Of a stretch of 40,162 nt of DNA, positions 24,218-31,422 are shown one piece after another (the stretch's first letter is position 1; every line of letters begins with the position of its first letter). This DNA is from an uncultured Corynebacterium sp. Lineage in GTDB: Bacteria; Actinomycetota; Actinomycetes; Mycobacteriales; Mycobacteriaceae. The notes below the pieces were generated by a model. That model was not told the DNA's origin and made no database searches. It was given only the letters and a program-made list of their open reading frames with translations. The translations under genes were made by a program, and so were the position numbers. The stretch is from positions 1-40,162 of the forward strand of contig NZ_CALUAK010000009.1 of the NCBI RefSeq assembly GCF_943914015.1. Direction: 5' to 3'.

Positions 24218-25178
24218 CCCGGTAGATCTTTTCGGAGCGCTCCCGGGCTTCCTCCCACCACGGCCTATTCTCCCGGTACCAGTCGATAGTCTGGGCGAGC
24301 CCCTCGGTAAACGAGGTGTAGCGCGGCTTCCAGCCCAAGGCCTCCACGGAGGAGGGGTCTATCGCGTATCGACGATCGTGTCCCGGCCGATCCGTCACAT
24401 GGATCACCTCGGCTCCCGGGTAGTGCTTCACCAGCTCGTCGACCACCTCACGGTTGGACAGCTCCCCGTTGGCACCGATCAGGTACGTCCTGCCGATCTC
24501 ACCACGCTCAAGGATCGCCCACACCGCAGAGTTGTGATCGTCCACGTGAATCCAGTCCCGAACATTGAGCCCGTCGCCGTAGAGGCGCACGGGCTCGCCG
24601 TTTTCTAGGGCGAGGATCTGGCGGGGGATGAACTTTTCCGGGTGCTGGCGCGGCCCGTAGTTGTTGGAGCAGTTGGAGATCGTCGCGCGCAGCCCGAAGG
24701 AACGGACAAATGCACGCACAATATGGTCAGCAGAGGCCTTCGATGCCGAATACGGTGAGGATGGGCGATACGGGGTCTCGGGGGTGAACGGCTCGCCACC
24801 GGTCAGCGGCAGGTCACCGTAGACCTCGTCGGTGGAGATGTGGTGGAGGCGGACGTCGTGACGCACGCAGGCGGCGGCGATGACCGTCGTGCCCTCCACA
24901 TTGGTGCGCACAAAGGCCAGAGGATCACGCAGCGAATTATCGTTGTGGGACTCGGCGGCGAAGTGGACGACGATGTCGGATTGCTTCACCAAATCGTCGA
25001 CAAGCCCCTCGTCGAGGATGGAACCATGGACGAGACGGCAGCCCACCGGAACCGAAGTGGCGTTGCCCGCGTAGGTGAGGGCATCGAGGACGGTGATCTC
25101 GTGATCGTAATGCGCAAGGGTGTAGTGGCAGAAGTTGGAGCCGATGAAGCCCGCGCCACCCGTGACAAGAATGTTCAT
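24195..25178 (-). CDS. rmlB: dTDP-glucose 4,6-dehydratase
   Basis: A 327-residue extended short-chain dehydrogenase that converts dTDP-glucose to the 4-keto-6-deoxy sugar. The NAD site is MNILVTGGAGFIGSNFCHY, the active site includes HISTDEVYGDL (Thr, Asp, Glu) and the catalytic YSASK, and NCSNNYGPRQHPEKFIPR is an RmlB signature. The ATG at 25176-25178 overlaps the sugE stop (ATGA), so translation is coupled to a guanidinium-exporter gene downstream of a riboswitch, which is unusual for rhamnose synthesis. rmlA and rmlC lie 2.4 kb away in a different unit. Confidence 0.95.
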   Translation of the reverse strand: MNILVTGGAGFIGSNFCHYTLAHYDHEITVLDALTYAGNATSVPVGCRLVHGSILDEGLVDDLVKQSDIVVHFAAESHNDNSLRDPLAFVRTNVEGTTVIAAACVRHDVRLHHISTDEVYGDLPLTGGEPFTPETPYRPSSPYSASKASADHIVRAFVRSFGLRATISNCSNNYGPRQHPEKFIPRQILALENGEPVRLYGDGLNVRDWIHVDDHNSAVWAILERGEIGRTYLIGANGELSNREVVDELVKHYPGAEVIHVTDRPGHDRRYAIDPSSVEALGWKPRYTSFTEGLAQTIDWYRENRPWWEEARERSEKIYRAREQARG

Positions 25179-25486
25179 ACCAGCTTCAATCCTACGATGC
25201 CGCCCACGATCATGGCGGCAAAGATGACCTTGAGGAGAGACACAGGCTCCGCGCCGGCGAGGAAGGAGTACAACAGGGCACCGACGGCGCCGACACCGGC
25301 CCAGATCGCGTACGACGTGCCCACCGGGAGGGTGCGCATAGCGAATGCGAGGCCGCTCATGGAGATTGCGCACGCGACAAGGAAGACAAGAGAGGGAACG
25401 AGGCGGGTGAAGCCGTGGGACAGGGACAGCGCCACGGCCCAGACGGATTCGAACAAACCGGAAACAATGAGGATAAACCAAGCCAT
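25175..25486 (-). CDS. sugE: SugE/Gdx-type small multidrug resistance protein (guanidinium exporter)
   Basis: A 103-residue SMR protein with four helices. Helix 1 has the essential Glu in IVSGLFESVWAVALSLSHGFTR; the W-A-V and SHGFTR pattern is typical of the SugE/Gdx branch, which exports guanidinium, rather than the EmrE/QacE drug branch. LPVGTSYAIWAGVGAVGALL follows. The ATG at 25484-25486 is seven bases after the proposed guanidine-III riboswitch, supporting the substrate. The frame continues upstream but that part is antisense-like and not SMR. The stop overlaps rmlB as ATGA. Confidence 0.93.
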   Translation of the reverse strand: MAWFILIVSGLFESVWAVALSLSHGFTRLVPSLVFLVACAISMSGLAFAMRTLPVGTSYAIWAGVGAVGALLYSFLAGAEPVSLLKVIFAAMIVGGIVGLKLV

Positions 25487-25493
25487 AACTGCG

Positions 25494-25534
25494 GCCGTCT
25501 TTGCTGTTGACCCGGGTACGGCTCCCTCGTCCGG
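25494..25534 (-). promoter_or_regulatory. Guanidine-III (ykkC-III) riboswitch upstream of sugE
   Basis: The 41-base minus-strand segment starts CCGGACGAGG, continues GCCGTACCCGG, and ends AAAGACGGC. These blocks match, in order and spacing, the conserved blocks I recall for the guanidine-III class. CCGG (bases 1-4) can pair with CCGG (bases 20-23), and GCCGT (13-17) with ACGGC (37-41), giving the expected H-type pseudoknot. The element ends seven bases before the sugE ATG and begins about ten bases after the ccsB stop. Its closeness to the start codon suggests translational control, but which state is open cannot be read. A covariance-model search would settle it. Confidence 0.85.
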
Positions 25535-25544
25535 TCTGAAAAAG

Positions 25545-26462
25545 TTAGACGCCGGCGTACGAGTGCATGCCGGACACCACCAGGTTGATGACGAACAGGT
25601 TGAACAGCATCGTGCCCAGCGCCACGATATTAATCCAGGCGGCGATCTTGCGCCACGCAGGGGTTGCGCGAACATGCAGGTAGGCGGCGTACATCACCCA
25701 GGTGATGAGGGAGAAGGTCTCCTTCGGATCCCAGCCCCAGGGGCGACCCCACGCAGACTCGGCCCACAGCGCACCCAGGATGATGCCCAGGCCGAAGACC
25801 GGCAGGCACCACACGGCGAGCTGGTAGGCGACGCGATCGATCGTGTCGGCGGACGGCAGGATAGACAGCGGGAACACGTCCGGCTTCCAGCGCTTCAGCA
25901 GGTACAGGATGCTGGCAACACCTGAGAACATGCCGATGGAGGCGCCGATGGAGACGGTGGAGACGTGGAACGGCAACCAGAAGCTCTTCAGGGCCGGGTT
26001 CAGGGGACCGGCGCTGACGTAGAGTTGCGTGCCGCCGTAGAACATGAGCGCCACGATGGGAGCCAGAAGCCACGGCCACAGGGAGACGATTTTCGTGCGG
26101 GTAATCACGAATGCCGCGATGAGCATGGTGAACGCCGCGATCATGGAGATGTACTCGTACATGTTCCCAAACGGGAACCGGCCGGTACTCATGCCACGCA
26201 AGATGATGGACACAAACTGGATGACAACACCCAGCCACACAAGTGCTGTGGTCATGCCGGCAAAGCAGTCGGCCTTGGATCCACTTTCTTGGGGCTCGTC
26301 AACCGGAGGTCCCCCGGCACCGACGAGCTCACGCTGCTTTTCCTTGGCGGCGTGGGACAAGCCGTAGAAGACAAGCGACGCGGCGAGCGCCACCACATAA
26401 ATAACCAGCGCCGTCTTGAATGAAAGGTCAGACAGGCCTGCGAGTTCCGAGTTTGCCAGCAT
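25545..26462 (-). CDS. ccsB: Cytochrome c biogenesis protein CcsB (ResC/CcsA family)
   Basis: A 305-residue membrane protein with about eight helices that, with ResB, moves heme across the membrane and attaches it to apocytochrome c (System II). The hallmark tryptophan-rich heme-handling segment is AWGRPWGWDPKETFSLITW. The conserved histidines are in LPFHVSTVSIG and YLHVRAT. A hydrophilic loop near residues 40-65 is typical. The start at 26462 follows the resB stop by 11 bp, so it is the last gene of the tlpA-ccdA-resB-ccsB cluster. Confidence 0.95.
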   Translation of the reverse strand: MLANSELAGLSDLSFKTALVIYVVALAASLVFYGLSHAAKEKQRELVGAGGPPVDEPQESGSKADCFAGMTTALVWLGVVIQFVSIILRGMSTGRFPFGNMYEYISMIAAFTMLIAAFVITRTKIVSLWPWLLAPIVALMFYGGTQLYVSAGPLNPALKSFWLPFHVSTVSIGASIGMFSGVASILYLLKRWKPDVFPLSILPSADTIDRVAYQLAVWCLPVFGLGIILGALWAESAWGRPWGWDPKETFSLITWVMYAAYLHVRATPAWRKIAAWINIVALGTMLFNLFVINLVVSGMHSYAGV

Positions 26463-26473
26463 AGTGCATCAGT

Positions 26474-28015
26474 CTAGCGCGCAGAAGTAATATCCTCGAA
26501 TAAATCGTCGTGCTCAGTCCCCCATCCGGCGTGGTCTGTTCGGGCTAACCCGCCCGTCTCCACCCGTGTGTGACCGTTTTCGGGGGTGAGGCGCACCCAC
26601 ATGCGACGACGCTTGGTCATGAGGGAGCCAACCAGCCCGGCGAGCATGATGAGCGTGGTCACAAGCAGCCAACCTTGCGACGGGTCGTAGGAAACCTGCA
26701 GGTTAGCAAACGGGACGGCACCATCGAAGCGGACCGTCGTGCCGTCTTCTAGCGTGACGGTCTCCCCCTGCAAGAGGTTGACGCGGGCGACCTTCTGCAG
26801 CTCCCCCATCGCGATCTGGCGCGAATCCAGCGAGAACAGCTGTTGACCAGTGCCGGAGTCCAGGCCGTTGTCACCGCGGTAGACGTCGATGGCGACGGCC
26901 GGATCCGTCAGCTCCGGGAAGGAGGAGGCGAGAATGGTGCCATCCCAGGAGGCCGTCGGGGCGAAAAGGCCCTGCAGGGACACCTGGTTTTGGCGGCGGG
27001 TGAGGTCATCCTCGTACAGGCCCGCCGGCGGGTCAAAACGCATGGCACCGGTGGACAAGAGGTTAATCGGGTCGTCGGGGCGGAACTGCAGGGTTTGGGT
27101 GCGTTCCTCGCCGTTCGGCCAGGTGACGGTGAACGTCGGCGCGTAGCCGTGACCCTGCAGGTAGACGCGGTAGCCCTCGAGGCGCAGGGGCTCGTTCACC
27201 TTCAGGTGGTAGTCCTGCCAGTCCGGGTTGGCGACATCCGTGGTGTAGCTGACGTTGGACTCGAACATCTCCGACTGCCCGTTGGGGAGGTAGTTGGCAT
27301 CGAAGTCGTGGACCTTTACGCAGAAAGGGGTGAGGTCGGTGCCGTCGACAAGCCGGCCGGCGCGGAAGGAGTCGAAGTTGGACAGTGCGGTGTTGCAGAA
27401 CTCGTTGGACTGGCCGTCGACGACAACGATGCGGTGGCCCTCCGTGTAGACGAGGCGGCCCCAGGCAATGACCACGAGCATGGCGACGATGCCCAGGTGG
27501 AAGATGAGGTTGAAGATCTCGCGGGTGAAGCCCTTCTCGGCACTGAGGGTAAGTGCCCCGGCGCGGTCCTCGGACGGCTGATACCAGCGGGTGTGCCAGC
27601 CCTTGAAGATGCGGGTGACGTTTTCTTGAACCGTATCGATGGACTCGTCGATAAGCCCGGAAGCGTGCTTGGGCAGGCGGGCGAGATTACGGGGCGGGCG
27701 CACCGGCTCGCCTCGCATGACCTTGATGTGATCCCACGTGCGGGGGATGATGCAGCCGACGAGCGAGATCCCCAAGAGGAACCAGATGGCTGTGAACCAC
27801 GAGGAGGAAAAGACGTCGAAAAGCTGGAGCTTATCCATGAGCTCCGCAGTGCGACCACCAGAGGCGATGTACTCGATGACCTTCGATTCGTTGAGGCTGC
27901 GCTGTGGCAGGAGGGCGCCGGGGACCGCGGCGAGGGCCAACAGAAACAGCAGAATGAGGGCGGTGCGCATGCTCGTCAGCCACCGCCAGGCGCGAAGGAA
28001 GAATACTTTCACCAT
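26474..28015 (-). CDS. resB: Cytochrome c biogenesis protein ResB (Ccs1)
   Basis: A 513-residue membrane protein, partner of CcsB in the System II heme lyase. Three N-terminal helices are visible: RTALILLFLLALAAVPGALLPQR, with the ResB-like LPQRSLNESKV after it, then FTAIWFLLGISLVGCIIPRTW and IVAMLVVIAWGRLVYTEGHR. A large extracytoplasmic domain (about residues 190-440) follows, with a final helix (WLLVTTLIMLAGLVGSLM) and a cytoplasmic tail. The stop of ccdA and the ATG of resB are directly adjacent (TAAATG). Confidence 0.95.
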   Translation of the reverse strand: MVKVFFLRAWRWLTSMRTALILLFLLALAAVPGALLPQRSLNESKVIEYIASGGRTAELMDKLQLFDVFSSSWFTAIWFLLGISLVGCIIPRTWDHIKVMRGEPVRPPRNLARLPKHASGLIDESIDTVQENVTRIFKGWHTRWYQPSEDRAGALTLSAEKGFTREIFNLIFHLGIVAMLVVIAWGRLVYTEGHRIVVVDGQSNEFCNTALSNFDSFRAGRLVDGTDLTPFCVKVHDFDANYLPNGQSEMFESNVSYTTDVANPDWQDYHLKVNEPLRLEGYRVYLQGHGYAPTFTVTWPNGEERTQTLQFRPDDPINLLSTGAMRFDPPAGLYEDDLTRRQNQVSLQGLFAPTASWDGTILASSFPELTDPAVAIDVYRGDNGLDSGTGQQLFSLDSRQIAMGELQKVARVNLLQGETVTLEDGTTVRFDGAVPFANLQVSYDPSQGWLLVTTLIMLAGLVGSLMTKRRRMWVRLTPENGHTRVETGGLARTDHAGWGTEHDDLFEDITSAR

Positions 28016-28786
28016 TTAGATCAGTGTCGCTCCATACTCCAAGGTGAGAACTTGAATCCAGCCGATAAACTCCGCCCACAGGCCCGTGACCAGGGCGACG
28101 CCTACGGCGACTAGCAGAATTCCGCCGATGATTTGAATCGTGCGCGAGTGCTTGCGGAGCACATCGATACCCTTCATGGCACCGGCTGACCCGATGGCTA
28201 CCAGCAAAAACGGGATGCCGAGGCCGAGGCAGTAAAAGACAATAAGCAAGACGCCACGCAAGGCCGTCACACCTTCTGTACCAGCGGCGACGGAGATGAT
28301 CGCGGCGAGTGTGGGGCCGAGGCATGGCGTCCACCCGAGAGCGAAAACCGCACCGAGAACTGGCGCCCCGACCCAGGTAGACAGCTTTTTAGGAGTCAGA
28401 CGCGTGTCGCGGTTCAGCGCGGGGATGAGCCCCATGAACGCCAGCCCCATGATGATCGTGACCACACCGCCGACGCGCTGCAGTGTCGTGGCGGACAGCG
28501 TGAGGAAACTGATCGCCCCGAAGACCGTCGCCGTGGCCAGCACGAAGATGACCGTAAAACCGATGATGAACAGCAACGCGGCGAGCGCCACACGCCCGCG
28601 CGAGCCCTTTTTCACCCCGTCGCGGCCCACGTCCCCACCGACGATGCCAGCGAGGTAGGAAATGTAGCCCGGCACCAGGGGCACCACACACGGGCTCGCG
28701 AAACTCACAAGCCCAGCGCAGGCGGCCGCCAGTAGTCCCAGGATGAGCGGGCCGGAGGCGGCGATCCCCGCAAAGGTCTCGCCCAT
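28016..28786 (-). CDS. ccdA: Cytochrome c biogenesis thiol transporter CcdA
   Basis: A 256-residue DsbD/CcdA-family protein with six helices that carries electrons from cytoplasmic thioredoxin to extracytoplasmic thiol proteins. The two redox cysteines are in LVSFASPCVVPLVPGYISYLAG and GWTPCLGPTLAAI. The downstream ResB/CcsB and upstream TlpA-like lipoprotein complete the System II set. I chose the ATG at 28784-28786, one base after the tlpA stop; an in-frame TTG at 28807 is inside the upstream gene and less likely. Confidence 0.93.
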   Translation of the reverse strand: MGETFAGIAASGPLILGLLAAACAGLVSFASPCVVPLVPGYISYLAGIVGGDVGRDGVKKGSRGRVALAALLFIIGFTVIFVLATATVFGAISFLTLSATTLQRVGGVVTIIMGLAFMGLIPALNRDTRLTPKKLSTWVGAPVLGAVFALGWTPCLGPTLAAIISVAAGTEGVTALRGVLLIVFYCLGLGIPFLLVAIGSAGAMKGIDVLRKHSRTIQIIGGILLVAVGVALVTGLWAEFIGWIQVLTLEYGATLI

Positions 28787-28787
28787 G

Positions 28788-29378
28788 CTAGCCCACCAAC
28801 TCCTCAACGATTGGACGCAGATCGTCCACCGTCACCTCCGTGAGGAACACGGCGGCCGGACGGTGCTGCTTATCCAGCACAATCGTCGTGGGAATGACCG
28901 TCGCGGGAATGCCACCGAGGGCTGCTGCGGTGCGGAACGGCGGATCGTAGATGCTCGGGTAGGTCACGCCGTTGTCCACGACGAAATCCCGGGCGGCATC
29001 CTTCTGCGGATCGCGCACGTTAATGCCCAACACTGTGCCCTCGTCCCCCAGCTCCTCGTGGATCGCCTCCAGGTCGTCGACCTCCGCGCGACACGGGCCA
29101 CACCACTGGCCCCACGCGTTGAGCACCACGACCTTACCTGCGTAATCGTCAAGGCTCACCGTCTTACCGTCCTCCATGAGGGACTCGCCGGAGAAGGACT
29201 GCACCGGCTGGCGCTCCTCCTCCGGGTAGGTGATGACGGTCTGCCCCCCGGGGCTGACAAACGAGAACGTGCCACCCACGGCGACCGCATCCTTGCCCGC
29301 TGTCTGGTCTTCGGAGCAGCCGGTCAGCGCTGCCATGGCGACAGCGGAAGAAAGGATAACGGTGACGAGTTTATGCAT
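28788..29378 (-). CDS. TlpA/ResA-like thioredoxin-fold lipoprotein
   Basis: A 196-residue exported thiol-disulfide reductase. The N-terminal signal peptide MHKLVTVILSSAVAMAALTG is followed by a lipobox (LTGC), so it is a membrane-anchored lipoprotein. The thioredoxin domain has VVLNAWGQWCGPCRAEVDDL with the CxxC active site and the cis-proline region IPTTIVLD. It probably keeps apocytochrome c cysteines reduced with electrons from CcdA. Two adjacent ATGs (29379-29381 and 29376-29378) overlap the preceding stop codon; I used the second because AGGAG lies five bases before it. Confidence 0.92.
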   Translation of the reverse strand: MHKLVTVILSSAVAMAALTGCSEDQTAGKDAVAVGGTFSFVSPGGQTVITYPEEERQPVQSFSGESLMEDGKTVSLDDYAGKVVVLNAWGQWCGPCRAEVDDLEAIHEELGDEGTVLGINVRDPQKDAARDFVVDNGVTYPSIYDPPFRTAAALGGIPATVIPTTIVLDKQHRPAAVFLTEVTVDDLRPIVEELVG

Positions 29379-29983
29379 CATATCTCCTGCGCGGGCTCCG
29401 AATAATAGATATCGAGTATTTCTCCGCCACAATAGTGCAGAGAGGTAACACTAGCCAAAGCGCACTTCCTCGTCGCCGGGTTGTGCGGCAGCGGCTTACC
29501 GGCAACGGTGCGCTGAACCATGACGATCGGCAGCTCGTGGCTGACGAGGATCGCCTCGTGGCCTTCGGCTATCTCCGCTGCTTTCTTTCCAGCCCCCAAC
29601 ATCCGTTTAGCGATCTGCTCGTATGTCTCACCCCAGCTGGGGATACTCGGATCCTTCAGCAGTGGCCAGCGAACCGGGTTCCACAGCTGCGAGTTCCAGG
29701 CGTTCACGCGCAGCCCCTCGAAACGGTTGCCCGCCTCGATGATATCCTCCCAAACCTCGGGCTTGAGGCCTGTGACTTCAGCGATGGGACGGGCTGTTTC
29801 CTCCGCGCGAAGGAGGGGCGAATGCGCCAGGAACGTAACATCGTGGCCTGCAAAGCTTTTCGCCGTGGCCTCTGCCATGGCCCGGCCACGATCCGAGAGG
29901 TGGTAGCCGGGCAGGCGTCCGTAGAGGATCTTGCCGGGGTTGTACACCTTGCCGTGGCGCACGAGGTGAACGATGGAACTCAC
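29378..29983 (-). CDS. Histidine phosphatase (phosphoglycerate-mutase-like) family protein
   Basis: A 201-residue member of the histidine-phosphatase branch. The catalytic motif is IVHLVRHGKVYNPGKILYGR (RHG), with a second Arg/Glu in SPLLRAEETA and the second His in ILVSHELPIVM. The substrate cannot be predicted; the family includes phosphatases for sugars and nucleotides as well as mutases. The GTG start has AAGGAG upstream. It lies between hemL (48 bp upstream) and the tlpA-like gene (overlapping stop), so it seems to belong to the same transcript, an order known from other corynebacteria. Confidence 0.88.
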   Translation of the reverse strand: MSSIVHLVRHGKVYNPGKILYGRLPGYHLSDRGRAMAEATAKSFAGHDVTFLAHSPLLRAEETARPIAEVTGLKPEVWEDIIEAGNRFEGLRVNAWNSQLWNPVRWPLLKDPSIPSWGETYEQIAKRMLGAGKKAAEIAEGHEAILVSHELPIVMVQRTVAGKPLPHNPATRKCALASVTSLHYCGGEILDIYYSEPAQEI

Positions 29984-30031
29984 AGTTGGTTTTCTCCTTG
30001 GTCGATGGCGGCCGTTACGTGGTTGCGGCCG

Positions 30032-31348
30032 CTACTCCGTTGCAGCCGCTGCAGCCTTGGCGGCGACGGCGGTGGCCTTTTCGATGCGGTCGAAGTCGTC
30101 GTCGGAAAGCGCGGTGGAGACGAACCAGGTCTCGAACGGGCTCGGCGGCGCGTAGACACCATGATCCAGGAGGGCGTGGAAGAAGGCCGGGAAGCGGAAG
30201 GTCTCGGCTGCCTTCATGTCGGCGAAGTTGTGACCCTCGCCCTCGGCGAAACGGATGGACAGCATCGTCGCTGCGCGCTGGATGTGGTGGGCCACGCCCT
30301 CGCGGGTCAGCGCGTCATCGAAGATGCCGGCGAGGCGGTCGGCGTTGGCGCGGATGATGTCGTACACGTCCTCCGTGGCGTTTTCCAGGTTGGCGATGCC
30401 GGAGGCCATGGCCACCGGGTTACCGGACAGGGTACCCGCCTGGTAGACGGGGCCGAGCGGGGCGAGTTTTTCCATGATCTCGCGGCGGCCACCGAACGCA
30501 GCGGCCGGCATGCCTCCGGAGATGACCTTGCCAAATGTGGTGAGGTCAGCGGCGACATTGTCGATGCCGTACCAGCCGTTGTAGGAGGTGCGGAATCCCG
30601 TCATGACCTCGTCGAGGATGAGCAGCGCACCGTACTTGTGGGCCACATCCTTGAGCTTCTGATTGAAGTTATCCTGCGGCGCGACGGTACCCATGTTGCC
30701 GGCAGCTGCCTCCGCGATAATGCAGGCAATGTCCTCAGGATTCTCCTCAAACGCCTTGGTCACGGCGTCAATATCGTTGTAGGGCACGACGATGGTGTCG
30801 GCTGCAGAGGCACCCGTCACACCCGGCGAATCCGGCAGGCCGAAGGTAGCCACACCACTTCCGGCGCTGGCCAACAGGGCATCCACGTGGCCGTGGTAGC
30901 AGCCCTCAAACTTGATCACCTTGGAGCGACCCGTGTACCCGCGGGCCAAACGCACAGCACTCATGGTGGCCTCCGTGCCGGAGTTCACCATGCGCACCAT
31001 GTCCACGCTCGTGCGGTCGATGACCAGCTGCGCAAGCTTCCCCTCCGCCTCGCACGGAGTACCAAAGCTGAGGCTGTTCTCGGAGGCCTTCTTCACGGCC
31101 TCCACCACGGCGGGGTGGGCATGGCCGAGAAGCATCGGCCCCCAGGAACCGACGAGATCAACGTAATCGTTCCCGTCCACGTCTGTGAGGTGGGAGCCTT
31201 TCGCCTTGGCGATGAATCGCGTCTGCCCACCGACGGACCCAAAACCCCGAACCGGCGAGTTCACGCCACCGGGGATGAGGTTCTTCGCGGTCTCAAAAAG
31301 CTCGGCGGAGCGAGCAACATTGTTCGACGTAAGAGGTGTAGAAGTCAT
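30032..31348 (-). CDS. hemL: Glutamate-1-semialdehyde 2,1-aminomutase
   Basis: A 438-residue PLP enzyme making 5-aminolevulinate from glutamate-1-semialdehyde, the committed precursor of heme. Typical segments are LIPGGVNSPVRGF, VDLVGSWGPMLLGHAHP, MVNSGTEATMSAVRLARG, LILDEVMTGFR and the PLP lysine in TTFGKVISGGMPAAAFGG. The Ala-rich C-terminal tail is unremarkable. I start it at ATG 31346-31348, with TACAAT ending seven bases upstream; an earlier ATG at 31355-31357 overlaps that -10 box. It is divergent from the Hsp70-like gene. Confidence 0.96.
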   Translation of the reverse strand: MTSTPLTSNNVARSAELFETAKNLIPGGVNSPVRGFGSVGGQTRFIAKAKGSHLTDVDGNDYVDLVGSWGPMLLGHAHPAVVEAVKKASENSLSFGTPCEAEGKLAQLVIDRTSVDMVRMVNSGTEATMSAVRLARGYTGRSKVIKFEGCYHGHVDALLASAGSGVATFGLPDSPGVTGASAADTIVVPYNDIDAVTKAFEENPEDIACIIAEAAAGNMGTVAPQDNFNQKLKDVAHKYGALLILDEVMTGFRTSYNGWYGIDNVAADLTTFGKVISGGMPAAAFGGRREIMEKLAPLGPVYQAGTLSGNPVAMASGIANLENATEDVYDIIRANADRLAGIFDDALTREGVAHHIQRAATMLSIRFAEGEGHNFADMKAAETFRFPAFFHALLDHGVYAPPSPFETWFVSTALSDDDFDRIEKATAVAAKAAAAATE

Positions 31349-31355
31349 GCCCCTC

Positions 31356-31361
31356 ATTGTA
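31356..31361 (-). promoter_or_regulatory. -10 element for leaderless hemL
   Basis: TACAAT on the minus strand ends exactly seven bases before the chosen hemL ATG. GAGGGG in the gap could act as a ribosome site only if transcription began further upstream, so leaderless initiation is favoured but not certain. Confidence 0.5.
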
Positions 31362-31409
31362 CGTTCTGACACCCACACCAACTCCCCTGCCTAAAACATT
31401 TTGCACTGC

Positions 31410-31415
31410 TACGCT
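31410..31415 (+). promoter_or_regulatory. -10 element for leaderless Hsp70-like gene
   Basis: TACGCT fits TANNNT and ends seven bases before the ATG at 31423. No ribosome site precedes that ATG. Confidence 0.45.
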
Positions 31416-31422
31416 AACGGGC

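Noticed and set aside
29435..31369. Very long plus-strand frame opposite hemL and the phosphatase gene
   Set aside because: It has 644 codons but is wholly antisense to hemL and the histidine phosphatase gene, both with clear family motifs.
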